Shown here in pieces: positions 19,138 through 27,436 of a stretch of DNA of 64,000 nucleotides. Position numbers and translations under genes: made by a program. Position 1 is the first letter of the stretch; each line of letters starts with the position of its first letter. This DNA comes from Candidatus Thiodiazotropha endoloripes. Lineage in GTDB: Bacteria > Pseudomonadota > Gammaproteobacteria > Chromatiales > Chromatiaceae. The stretch is from NCBI RefSeq assembly GCF_001708965.1, contig NZ_LVJW01000006.1, positions 372,001 through 436,000 of the forward strand, given 5' to 3'. Below the pieces are notes generated by a model. The model was not told the origin of the DNA, made no database searches, and worked only from the letters and a program-made list of their open reading frames with translations.

Positions 19138-20378
19138 GGTGACACCACACACCCAAGATAGGCCTCCATCAACCGGGTTGGATCCTTCATCAAACGTGCT
19201 TTCCACTCCCCCAGTGGCACCCGGCTACGGATCAGCCCGCGCAGCACACCGATATGCTGGGTATGCCCCAGGCTGCTGGCACCGACCAGGTAGTCCCCAT
19301 CGAACTCAAGCCGCAGATAGCGGTAGTTCTCCCGATCGAGCAGCACAGACTGTTCACCATTATCCACCCCCATCCACTGTCCGAAGGAGGATGAGATCAA
19401 CCCCAGGGTATCGAGCACATTCATGTTCAGACTGCCGCGATGCTCGACGGCAGCGTCACTCACCATGTTGATCGCCGCCATCCGGCCATGCTCGACCGAA
19501 GTGGGTTGAATCGCCTGCACCTGGTTCAGGCCAGTGGAAAAGTCCAGCCCCTGGGCCACATCACCGGCCGCATAGATGTCCGGAAAGTTGCTCTGAAAGT
19601 GGGAGTTGACCACGATACCGTCATTGATCTCAATACCCGAGCCTTCGAGAAACTGGGTATTGGCCCGTACCCCCATCGCGGTGATCACCAGATCTGCGCT
19701 CAAGCGCTCTCCGTTATCCACGGAGAGCTGTAACCCATCACCCTGTTGAGTGATGCTGGTAACCCCGGCATCGGTATGCACATCCACCCCTTTGCTTTCA
19801 CACCAGCCCTGCAGCAGCTCACTGGCCACTTGGTCCATCATTCTCGCCACCATCCGCGGCGCCTTTTCCACTACAGTCAGTTTGACCTGCCGCATCACCA
19901 GGGCTTCCAGGATGATGCAACCGATGAAACCGGCGCCAATCAGCACCACGGAGCTACCAGGCTTGGCCCGCTCCACAATTGCCCGGGTATCCGCCATGGT
20001 CCAGCAGTTGTGCACCCCGGGCAGATCGATACCCGGTATCGGCGGCTTCAATGGGGTTGCTCCCGTGGCAATCAGCAAACGGTCATATTCCAAATCAGAG
20101 CCGTTCTCCAGCACAATCCGTCTATTCTGTGGATCAACCCGGCTCACCGGTCCATCGACCAACTCGATCTGGCGTTCAGCATAGTGACTGTCGTTCTGCC
20201 TCAGATAGGTACCATGCTCTTCGATCTTCTCAACCATCAGATAGGGGATCGCCATCCGCGAATAGGGTGGCTCCGGTTCGCCACCGATCAGCGTAATACG
20301 GCATTGGGAATCTTCTTCACGCAGGGTATCGCAGGCGGTAACGCCAGCCGGACCCGCGCCGATGACAACATAATGCAT
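19134..20378 (-). CDS. aorC: FAD/NAD(P)-dependent oxidoreductase subunit of the aldehyde oxidoreductase (AorC-like)
   Basis: A 414-residue pyridine nucleotide-disulfide oxidoreductase-type flavoprotein. The FAD-binding dinucleotide fold opens the protein (YVVIGAGPAGVTACDTL), a second Rossmann motif VVLIGAGFIGCI binds NAD(P), and IYAAGDVAQG contacts FAD. It lacks a redox CxxxxC pair. In AorABC enzymes this subunit couples aldehyde oxidation to NAD+ reduction; the gene order here supports that role. AGGAGG lies just before the ATG. A hairpin with TTTT on the coding strand separates it from the catalytic subunit gene. Confidence 0.83.
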   Translation of the reverse strand: MHYVVIGAGPAGVTACDTLREEDSQCRITLIGGEPEPPYSRMAIPYLMVEKIEEHGTYLRQNDSHYAERQIELVDGPVSRVDPQNRRIVLENGSDLEYDRLLIATGATPLKPPIPGIDLPGVHNCWTMADTRAIVERAKPGSSVVLIGAGFIGCIILEALVMRQVKLTVVEKAPRMVARMMDQVASELLQGWCESKGVDVHTDAGVTSITQQGDGLQLSVDNGERLSADLVITAMGVRANTQFLEGSGIEINDGIVVNSHFQSNFPDIYAAGDVAQGLDFSTGLNQVQAIQPTSVEHGRMAAINMVSDAAVEHRGSLNMNVLDTLGLISSSFGQWMGVDNGEQSVLLDRENYRYLRLEFDGDYLVGASSLGHTQHIGVLRGLIRSRVPLGEWKARLMKDPTRLMEAYLGCVVSP

Positions 20379-20396
20379 TCACTAACCTCCTAAAAC

Positions 20397-20421
20397 CGTG
20401 CCCCCTTGGAGTGGGGGCACG
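20397..20421 (-). terminator. Intra-operon hairpin between aorB and aorC
   Basis: A 9-bp perfect stem, CGTGCCCCC (20397-20405) with its complement (20413-20421), loop of seven. On the minus (coding) strand it is followed by G then TTTT. It lies between the catalytic and FAD subunit genes, so partial termination or mRNA end protection could set subunit ratios. Confidence 0.6.
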
Positions 20422-20446
20422 ACCATGAGCAATCTTCAGCGATTGA

Positions 20447-22300
20447 TTAACCCAGACCGAGACGTTTTCGAGTCTCGTCTGTCGGCACCCCATCAGTGCT
20501 CCAACCGCGTAGCTCATAGTACTCGGGCAGCATCTGATCCAGGTCGTTGACCCGACCCTGGGCAGGTCCTACATTCGCCGCTTCCTTGAGCAGGCGTTTC
20601 GGCAGAGTGTCGTCTGCAGCGGTCAATCCCGCCTTCAGATTGAACTCCCGCTCCATGTTCCAGACCCGCTCACCCAGCTCTGCCATCCGCTCGGCGGTCC
20701 ACTCACCCTCACAGGCGCCATCCACCTGAGGTGCGATATCCTCCAGGGACCAGGCAAAGGTGGTAAACAGACAGAGACCGCTGGAGTCGACTGCCGCCGT
20801 GGCATCCTGAAAGGCCTTCACCAGACCGGCCTTACCCTCGGTTGCCAATGGATCGGTCTTCTCAGGGATACCCAGCACCTCTGAGGCAACGGTGTAACCC
20901 CGCAGATGACAGGCCCCGCGATTGGAGGTGGCGTAAGCCAATCCCATACCCTGGATACCCCGTGGATCGTATGCCGGGAACTCCTGACCCTTGACGGTCA
21001 TGGAGAGTTCGGGATGACCATACTTTTCACAAAGCCGTTTTGATCCCAGCCCGAGATCCTTGCCAAAGCCTTCACCGCTGACCAGTACCTCAACCGCCCA
21101 GACCAGACTCTCAGCGGAGCCGAACTTGAGCTCATGGCCACCGGTCTCCGCGGTGCTGATGGCGCCGATTTTATAGAGCTCCATCGCTGCCGCTACCGTG
21201 GAGCCGAATGAGATGGGATCGAAACCATCCTCATTACAGATGAAGTTCACATAGGTCAGTGCATCCAGATCATCGACACCGGTATCCGGACCCAGCGCCC
21301 AGGCGGCTTCATACTCGAGACCACCGGAATTGCCCCAGTACTGAGGCTTGTTCTCAACCGAGAAATGGCCCTTGTCGATGGTGGAGATTCGACCGCAGGC
21401 AATGGTACAACCGAAGCAGCCCGCGTTTGTGGTGAGATTGGGTTTGCCGTCAGTGGGTCGATTCTCGTGCATCGCCTCACCGGAAACATTCTGCGCCCCT
21501 TCGAACTGAACTTCTTTCATGTTACGGGTAGGCAGAGCACCAATCTCATTGATCACATTCATCAGTACCTGGGTACCGTAGGTCGGTAAACCCTGCCCGG
21601 TGACAGCATTGTCTGCAAGCACCTGCTTACCGGCACTGACCGCCTGCATGAACTTCGCAGGATCTTTGATATTACCAACCCCGAGGGTGCCGCGTATGGC
21701 AACCGCTTTGAGGTTTTTCGATGCCATCACGGTACCCACACCGGAACGACCGGCAGCGCGATGCAGATCGTTCACAATCGCCGCATAGAGACAGCCCTCT
21801 TCAGCAGAACGACCTACCGCAGCAATACGCAACATCGGGTCTTGATGCTTTGCATGCAGCCATTCGTCGGTCTCCCAGACGCTCTTGCCCCAGATCTCGT
21901 CGGCAGAACGCAGCTCCGCCTTGTCGTTGAGCAGATAGAGATAGACAGGATTGGCTGAGCGGCCCTCGAAGATGATCATATCCCAGCCGGCATTATGCAT
22001 CTCAGCACCGATGAATCCACCGGAGTTGGAACAGGCGATGCAGTTGGTCAAAGGACCTTTGGTGACCACAGAGTATCTTCCTCCGGTGGCCGCCATGGTG
22101 CCGGTCAGCGGACCGGTGGTCATGATCATCTTGTTTTCAGGACTCAGTGGATCGACTTGTGGATCGATCTCTTCAACAAGATATTTGCTTGCCAGGCCGC
22201 GCTGGCCCAGATACTCCTGCGCCCATTCCATGTTCAACGCTTCCGAAGTGCAAGTGCCGTTTGTGAGGTTTACCCGAAGTAATTTTCCAGACCAAGACAT
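20447..22300 (-). CDS. aorB: Aldehyde:ferredoxin oxidoreductase-type tungsten enzyme, catalytic subunit
   Basis: A 617-residue protein of the tungsten aldehyde oxidoreductase family. It opens MSWSGKLLRVNLTNG, the usual AOR N-terminus. The [4Fe-4S] cysteines are in NAGCFGCTIACGR (C-x2-C-x3-C) with a distal Cys in DSSGLCLFTTFAW. TGPLTGTMAATGGRYSVVTKG belongs to the tungstopterin-binding first domain. The enzyme would oxidise aldehydes to acids. The ATG at 22300 has GGAGGG upstream and gives family length; the frame stays open further but encodes no AOR sequence. The gene overlaps nothing and follows the ferredoxin subunit by 16 bp. Confidence 0.92.
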   Translation of the reverse strand: MSWSGKLLRVNLTNGTCTSEALNMEWAQEYLGQRGLASKYLVEEIDPQVDPLSPENKMIMTTGPLTGTMAATGGRYSVVTKGPLTNCIACSNSGGFIGAEMHNAGWDMIIFEGRSANPVYLYLLNDKAELRSADEIWGKSVWETDEWLHAKHQDPMLRIAAVGRSAEEGCLYAAIVNDLHRAAGRSGVGTVMASKNLKAVAIRGTLGVGNIKDPAKFMQAVSAGKQVLADNAVTGQGLPTYGTQVLMNVINEIGALPTRNMKEVQFEGAQNVSGEAMHENRPTDGKPNLTTNAGCFGCTIACGRISTIDKGHFSVENKPQYWGNSGGLEYEAAWALGPDTGVDDLDALTYVNFICNEDGFDPISFGSTVAAAMELYKIGAISTAETGGHELKFGSAESLVWAVEVLVSGEGFGKDLGLGSKRLCEKYGHPELSMTVKGQEFPAYDPRGIQGMGLAYATSNRGACHLRGYTVASEVLGIPEKTDPLATEGKAGLVKAFQDATAAVDSSGLCLFTTFAWSLEDIAPQVDGACEGEWTAERMAELGERVWNMEREFNLKAGLTAADDTLPKRLLKEAANVGPAQGRVNDLDQMLPEYYELRGWSTDGVPTDETRKRLGLG

Positions 22301-22316
22301 ATTGAGTACCCTCCGA

Positions 22317-22796
22317 TTACGCTGTAGCTGTCGAGCCAGCGTCAGTTTTACCTGCCCATTGGCGCATTTTTTCAAATCCGGTCTGATCCGAATCCACATA
22401 GGTGATGGCCCCTGTCGGGCAGGCCTTGGCACAGGCCGGATCACCACCACACAGATCGCACTTGGTTACCTTGCCGGTACCGGTGTTGTAGTTGACCGTA
22501 CCGAAAGGACAGGCGATGGTGCAGACCTTGCAGCCAACACACAATGAGTCGCTGACCACTTTTGCACCGCTATTCACATCCAGTGAAATAGCATCGACCG
22601 GGCAGGCCTGCATACACCAGGCTTCAGCACACTGTGTACAGGTGTAAGGCACAAAACGACCTTCATGATGAAAGGTAAAGACCCGTATCCTCGATTTCGA
22701 GGGATTGAAGATTCCCTCATTCTCATAGGAACAGGCCATTTCACATTGAACACATCCTGTGCACTTATCCGCGTCAATAAGCAGGGATCTCTGCAT
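22317..22796 (-). CDS. aorA: Four-cluster ferredoxin subunit (AorA-like)
   Basis: A 159-residue iron-sulfur protein with cysteine groups for about four [4Fe-4S] clusters: CTGCVQCEMAC, CTQCAEAWCMQAC, CVGCKVCTIAC and CDLCGGDPACAKAC. It belongs to the HycB/DmsB-like electron-transfer family. Placed directly upstream of the AOR catalytic gene, it is probably the subunit that carries electrons between the tungsten and FAD subunits. AGGAGAATAAAAG precedes the start. It would be the first gene of the five-gene aor transcript. Confidence 0.87.
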   Translation of the reverse strand: MQRSLLIDADKCTGCVQCEMACSYENEGIFNPSKSRIRVFTFHHEGRFVPYTCTQCAEAWCMQACPVDAISLDVNSGAKVVSDSLCVGCKVCTIACPFGTVNYNTGTGKVTKCDLCGGDPACAKACPTGAITYVDSDQTGFEKMRQWAGKTDAGSTATA

Positions 22797-23305
22797 GCTT
22801 TTATTCTCCTTCCTTCATGGCATACCCGCTTTGGACAGGCACAGCATTTCAGGTTGAGTCTCAAATTGATACAAAAACAGCCGGCATCACCGATTGCTTT
22901 TTAGCGAAGATAATATTGACTGGACGGGCACAAATATCCCCGCAGCCGAATATGGATTGACATGAAAAAAAGTACATACACAGTAGTTTTGAAATCTTAT
23001 TTTTCTGTGTATTTAACTGCTTGTTTTTTCCTAGAGTAGTTGGGAAATATTTTTTCTACAACTATTTTCAGAGCGAGAATCGCAAGCACCAAATAGCGGG
23101 GAAAATAACGACAAATAATGACAACAATGCATATCGAAATGACAAAATGTCACGCATAGGGAAAACGGATCAGAGCGACCAACGAGCCAATCCCGAGAAG
23201 CAGTCATCAGGCTCAATCGAGAAGTGTGGCGATCAACAGGCCATGACCCGCACTTCAAATTCAGCGGAAATATGGGCAGAGAATTCTGTCGCCTTGAACG
23301 ATGGT
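22797..23305. promoter_or_regulatory. Long AT-rich region upstream of the aor genes
   Basis: About 509 bp with no convincing gene. It presumably contains the promoter for the aor cluster on the minus strand. A palindrome TGACAAAATGTCA lies at 23140-23152, preceded by two related half-sites (ACGACAAAT, ATGACAACA at about 23109-23126). These could be binding sites for a regulator. No sigma-54 or FNR consensus was found. Confidence 0.4.
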
Positions 23306-24202
23306 TTAACTTCCGCGCAACAGAGAGATGAACGCTTCAGCCACATCGTTGTTCAGATTGGATCTTGTACGGGCAATCCACAGTGTCCGCTTGATCCTCA
23401 GACCCTGGATCTTGATGTGGTAGAGCGAGCCGTTCCGCAACCCGTCATCAACGGTGAATCTTGGCAGGAAACTGACATGCCGACCGTGTTGCAGCATCTC
23501 AACGATTGTATCGGTGGAACCCACCTCCATGGTCACCGGAAGACTACCGACTCCAATATCCTTGAGCGCCTTATCCAGGGTCAGACGCATTGAAGAGCGA
23601 GCCTCCCTGAGCACATAGTGAAGTTTTTCCAGATCGGTCACCGGCAGCAATCCACAATCCCAGAGGGGATGGTCAGGGCCGCAGACCAGTACCAACTCAT
23701 CGTCAAGCCACTTCTGTACCAGGATGTCAGGATGATCCGGAGCCTGTTCCAGCAGCGCAAGATCGGACAATCCGGTTGCCAGGCGTCGCTGAATCCGTCG
23801 CGAATAGCCCATGCGACTCTCGATGTTGTATTGGGGATAGAGTTCGGCGAACCTGAGCAAAAGATCGGGCAGCATATGCTCACCGATGGCAAAGTTCACT
23901 TCAAGACGCAAGCGGTTCTGCCCGCTGGAGAGGGAGTTGAGATCATCCAGCAGACTGAACTGGTGATCGAGTACCAGACAGGCATACTCATAGACTTTTT
24001 CACCTGCCGGGGTCAGCTCCAGGCGTCTCCCTTCACGATGCATCAGGGCCACCCCATAGCAGGTATCCAAACTGCGCAGCCGCTTGGTCACCGCAGGTTG
24101 CCCCACATGCAGGACTTGAGCGGCCGGTGAGACACCACCCCGCTCAACCACCTCTTTCAGGGTAGCCAGGCTATTCATGTCAGGCAGGCTTATATATTCC
24201 AT
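23306..24202 (-). CDS. LysR-family transcriptional regulator
   Basis: A 298-residue LysR regulator with its helix-turn-helix in VSPAAQVLHVGQPAVTKRL and a complete effector domain. It is transcribed away from the SLC13-type permease and towards the aor genes, so either could be its target. The predicted ATG (24202) lies inside an inverted repeat, TTCC-N5-GGAA. A second in-frame ATG at 24178 would leave that repeat upstream as an operator. Neither has an obvious ribosome site, so the start is uncertain. Confidence 0.88.
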   Translation of the reverse strand: MEYISLPDMNSLATLKEVVERGGVSPAAQVLHVGQPAVTKRLRSLDTCYGVALMHREGRRLELTPAGEKVYEYACLVLDHQFSLLDDLNSLSSGQNRLRLEVNFAIGEHMLPDLLLRFAELYPQYNIESRMGYSRRIQRRLATGLSDLALLEQAPDHPDILVQKWLDDELVLVCGPDHPLWDCGLLPVTDLEKLHYVLREARSSMRLTLDKALKDIGVGSLPVTMEVGSTDTIVEMLQHGRHVSFLPRFTVDDGLRNGSLYHIKIQGLRIKRTLWIARTRSNLNNDVAEAFISLLRGS

Positions 24203-24212
24203 ATTGGAATAT
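24194..24212. promoter_or_regulatory. Inverted repeat at the LysR start
   Basis: ATATTCC (24194-24200) and GGAATAT (24206-24212) are separated by five bases. The form fits the T-N11-A type of LysR operator and the position, between lysR and the divergent permease, suits autoregulation. Assignment is by pattern only. Confidence 0.4.
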
Positions 24213-24431
24213 TAAAACATTTTTATTTATTTGTATAGATTGCTCGAAAAAGGCAATATGCCCCCACTTTCGCTGGCTGGTATAGCGAATAGACCTGCCC
24301 CGGGACTTCTTTGTCTTTGCAGTAAAATTTCCAATCAGGAATGAACCGAACCAACAGAACGGCAACAGGCTGTCTGTTGTATCGCTATTTCAGCCGGCTG
24401 ACAAACGACCAATCTCATGGAGTATTATCAA

Positions 24432-26417
24432 GTGAACGCGTTGCCGAATACCCTGCAACTGACCCCGGAAAGGAACCGCCTATCGATCAAACAGCTGGTT
24501 GCCGGAGGCATCTTCCTGGTGATCGCCCTGGTGCTGACAAACCTGGTGCCGACCATCGAGATCGCCTGGGTCAGTGTAATTCTGCTGCTTACCATCTACC
24601 TGTTTGCGTTTGAAGTTGTCGCCGTGGATGTGGCAGCCGCCAGTATCATGGTAGTGCTCGGCCTGACCAGTCTTCTGGCACCCTTTATGGGGCTTGAGCA
24701 GGGACTGGTGAACAATCAGCACCTGTTCGACGGTTTCTCCTCCAATGCCGTGATCTCGATCATCGCAGTCATGATCATCGGCGCCGGACTGGACAAGACC
24801 GGTATCATGGGCAGCGTCGCCGCTTTCATTCTGAAGATCGGCGGCACCACCGAGAGTCGCATCATTCCGATCATCTCCGCCACCGTCGGATTTATCTCTT
24901 CGTTCATGCAGAACGTCGGTGCGGCCGCCCTGTTTCTGCCGGTAGTCTCCCGGATCTCCGCCCGCTCGGGACTGCCCATGTCTCGCCTGCTGATGCCGAT
25001 GGGTTTCACCGCCATCTTGGGCGGCACCATGACCATGGTTGGCTCCAGTCCGCTGATTCTGTTGAATGATCTGATTCTGACTTCCAACAAGGCGCTGCCT
25101 GAATCCCAACAGATGGAGACCTGGGGACTCTTCTCCGTGACCCCGATCGGCGTCGCCCTGATCCTCACCGGGATCCTCTATTTCGTCATCGCCGGTCGTT
25201 TTGTGCTGCCTAAAACCAAGAGTGAAAGCAGTACCAGCGGTACTGACCCAATGCAGTACTTTCAGGATGTCTATGGACTCTCCTACCATCTCTCCGAAAT
25301 GGTGGTCACCGATGAGAGCAGTCTGATCGGTAAAGAACTCGATGAAGTGGAGACCCTCTACCGGGTGCGGATCATTGCCACCAAGATCTCCGGCGAAGCC
25401 AATCGGATCGGCCCGGGCGCCCTGGCCCGTGATGTAGCGATCCAGTCGGGCATGGTACTGGGTGTGGTTGCCGATCCGGAATCTCTGAACAACTTTGTCT
25501 CTACCTTCAATCTGAAGAAGCGCGACACGCTGCGTACTTTCTCCGGTGATCTCTCTGCCAACAAGGCCGGTATCGCCGAGGTAGTCATTCCTCCCAGCTC
25601 CTCGCTGATCGGTAAAAGCGCCCGGGATGTCTGGATGCGTAAAACCTACGGTTTGGCGATGATCGGTCTGCACCGCAATGGCGAAACCATGCGGGAAGGC
25701 GAGGATATCCGCAACATGCCTTTCATGGCAGGTGACACCCTGGTGGTCCACACCCCCTGGGATGTACTGCCAAGAATCGAAAAAGATAAGAACTTTGTCG
25801 TGGTAACCACGGAATATCCCCATGAAGAGTTGCGTCCGCACAAGATCGGATGGGCGATGCTGTTTTTCGGTATTGCCCTGTCGATGGTTCTGTTTACCGA
25901 CATCCGTCTCTCCGTCGCCCTGCTGACCGGCGCCATGGGCATGGTGCTCTCCGGGGTACTCAATATCGAAGAGGCCTACGAGGCGGTCAGCTGGAAAACC
26001 GTTTTCCTCCTCGCCTCGTTGATTCCGCTGGGTCTGGCGGTGGAAACCACGGGAACCGCAAAATGGATCGCTGAGCAGGTGCTGTTTGTGGTTGGGGATA
26101 TGCCGATCTGGGTGATACAGCTCGCCGTCGCCATCCTGGCTACTTTCTTCACCCTGGTAATGTCCAATGTGGGAGCGACCGTACTGCTGGTTCCCCTGGC
26201 GGTTAACATCGCCATCGGCGCCGGCGCCAATCCGGCTGTTTTTGCACTTACCGTGGCAATTGCGACCTCCAACTCATTTCTCATTCCCACCCATCAGGTG
26301 AATGCCCTGATCATGGGTCCGGCGGGTTATCGGGTCGCGGATTTTATGCGTGCCGGCGGTATCATGACCGTACTCTTCCTGACGGTCATGATGTTGGTGA
26401 TGAACCTGGTTTTCTAA
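24432..26417 (+). CDS. SLC13/DASS-type permease with RCK-C (TrkA-C) domains
   Basis: A 661-residue inner-membrane transporter. The N-terminal half has many hydrophobic helices with the re-entrant-loop signatures of SLC13 proteins (FSSNAVISIIAVMIIGAG, MQNVGAAALFLPVV, GGTMTMVGSSPLILLND). Between about residues 285 and 455 lie two soluble regulatory RCK-C-like domains (SLIGKELDEVETLY; SLIGKSARDVWMRK), then more helices ending with SNSFLIPTHQVNALIMGP. Substrates in this family are sulfate, other oxyanions or dicarboxylates; which one is unknown. The GTG at 24432 has GGAG nine bases upstream; an ATG at 24417 is the alternative. The nearby aor cluster makes an oxyanion such as tungstate or an organic acid conceivable, but this is speculation. 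Confidence 0.87.
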   Translation: MNALPNTLQLTPERNRLSIKQLVAGGIFLVIALVLTNLVPTIEIAWVSVILLLTIYLFAFEVVAVDVAAASIMVVLGLTSLLAPFMGLEQGLVNNQHLFDGFSSNAVISIIAVMIIGAGLDKTGIMGSVAAFILKIGGTTESRIIPIISATVGFISSFMQNVGAAALFLPVVSRISARSGLPMSRLLMPMGFTAILGGTMTMVGSSPLILLNDLILTSNKALPESQQMETWGLFSVTPIGVALILTGILYFVIAGRFVLPKTKSESSTSGTDPMQYFQDVYGLSYHLSEMVVTDESSLIGKELDEVETLYRVRIIATKISGEANRIGPGALARDVAIQSGMVLGVVADPESLNNFVSTFNLKKRDTLRTFSGDLSANKAGIAEVVIPPSSSLIGKSARDVWMRKTYGLAMIGLHRNGETMREGEDIRNMPFMAGDTLVVHTPWDVLPRIEKDKNFVVVTTEYPHEELRPHKIGWAMLFFGIALSMVLFTDIRLSVALLTGAMGMVLSGVLNIEEAYEAVSWKTVFLLASLIPLGLAVETTGTAKWIAEQVLFVVGDMPIWVIQLAVAILATFFTLVMSNVGATVLLVPLAVNIAIGAGANPAVFALTVAIATSNSFLIPTHQVNALIMGPAGYRVADFMRAGGIMTVLFLTVMMLVMNLVF

Positions 26418-26838
26418 AACGGCGATTCCATTTACCGGCATCTTATTCAGCGCAACGGCCGTCCTACAGCAAGCTACCAAACAGGCTGCAGGACGGCTCA
26501 CTGCGTTCTCTCTTTTGATCATCCAAAGATTGGAGCTGGCAAACACTTTCCCTGTGCAGGGACGTTCCACAACCTGGATAATCGAAGGTTGCAGCAAATT
26601 GTCACCAAGTCAGGCCAGCCTCTCCTGATGAAAAATTAAACAACAATCAAATCAAGGCCGGATTTGTTGCCGCACAAGAATTAAAGTAGTATTGCGGCGT
26701 CTCAATTAACAAGTATCTTACAATCTCCTGTATCGAAGAATCTCCTGTATCGTAGAATCTCGCAGCATAGAAATCAGCCGGTCATGGTAGACTCTATTGT
26801 GAGAGTTTTAGTTTTATTGCAGAGCACCGCAACGGCAC
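26418..26838. other. Intergenic region with hairpin and 17-bp tandem repeats
   Basis: No gene recognised in 421 bp. A hairpin with arms 26458-26470 and 26485-26497 (12 of 13 paired, loop 14) follows the permease and may act as its terminator. At 26722-26755 the 17-base unit AATCTCCTGTATCGAAG occurs twice in tandem (second copy one base different), followed by a partial third unit beginning AATCTCGCAG. Confidence 0.5.
26722..26755 (+). repeat. Two tandem 17-bp units
   Basis: AATCTCCTGTATCGAAG is followed directly by AATCTCCTGTATCGTAG, then AATCTCGCAG starts a third, diverged unit. They lie about 85-115 bp upstream of the unknown gene at 26839, where a regulator could bind on one face of the helix (17 bp is not a whole number of turns, so this is uncertain). 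Confidence 0.7.
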
Positions 26839-27279
26839 ATGTCAGATACTCGAGTCATCAAACGCTATAATGCTTACTACAAAGGCTGGTGCCTGGCGTT
26901 TGGTGAACATACAGCGGATTACGATGATGTGCGGGATATCAGCTGGCTGTTTGGTGAGCAGCGGATGGGATTGATTCTCTCGACCAATCTGCTTAAACGT
27001 GCACAGCATGAACTACTCGGCCACCAGTCGATTCCAGAGCTTTTACTAAGCGACCAATCGGTTGCCTTCAACAGCTTCGACTTCTCCCTGCAGGATCAGA
27101 TCGATCTGCACAACATCCAGAAGTTCAAAGAGTTTCTGCTGAACGGGGATGAGATGCACATGTTTCTGTGCAATCACCTGATCTATCCATCCAAGACCCG
27201 CATCCTTACATTTTCCACTCAGAAGCCTCTGATCATCATGTATAAAGAGATGCAACCATTGAAGCTGACTATTCAATAG
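26839..27279 (+). CDS. Hypothetical protein upstream of narX
   Basis: A 146-residue soluble protein that I do not recognise. Notable stretches are YNAYYKGWCLAFGEHTADYD, FGEQRMGLILSTNLLKRAQ, and FSTQKPLIIMYKEM. No signal peptide, membrane helix or metal motif is apparent. It ends about 158 bp before narX on the same strand and might belong to the nitrate-response region, but nothing in its sequence shows that. Two 17-bp repeats lie upstream. Codon use is similar to neighbouring genes. Confidence 0.6.
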   Translation: MSDTRVIKRYNAYYKGWCLAFGEHTADYDDVRDISWLFGEQRMGLILSTNLLKRAQHELLGHQSIPELLLSDQSVAFNSFDFSLQDQIDLHNIQKFKEFLLNGDEMHMFLCNHLIYPSKTRILTFSTQKPLIIMYKEMQPLKLTIQ

Positions 27280-27436
27280 TCCATAGACCCGACACCAATT
27301 CCAGATCAATTCGCAGACCATCAAACTCTGATACCCTGCTTCCAACACATTTTCAATCAGCGTTTAGAATTACCCTATCGAACGATAGATATTGTGACCG
27401 GGAAGGCTATGAATTCGCCCGGTAGGAGACCATGAA

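Noticed and set aside
23021-23593. Open frame across the lysR end and the aor upstream region
   Set aside because: Much of it is antisense to the LysR gene; the rest has low-complexity sequence and no motif.
24480-25841. Long open frame antisense to the SLC13-type permease
   Set aside because: Composition (many Gly, His, Asp, Gln) is typical of antisense shadows, and the permease frame is clearly coding.
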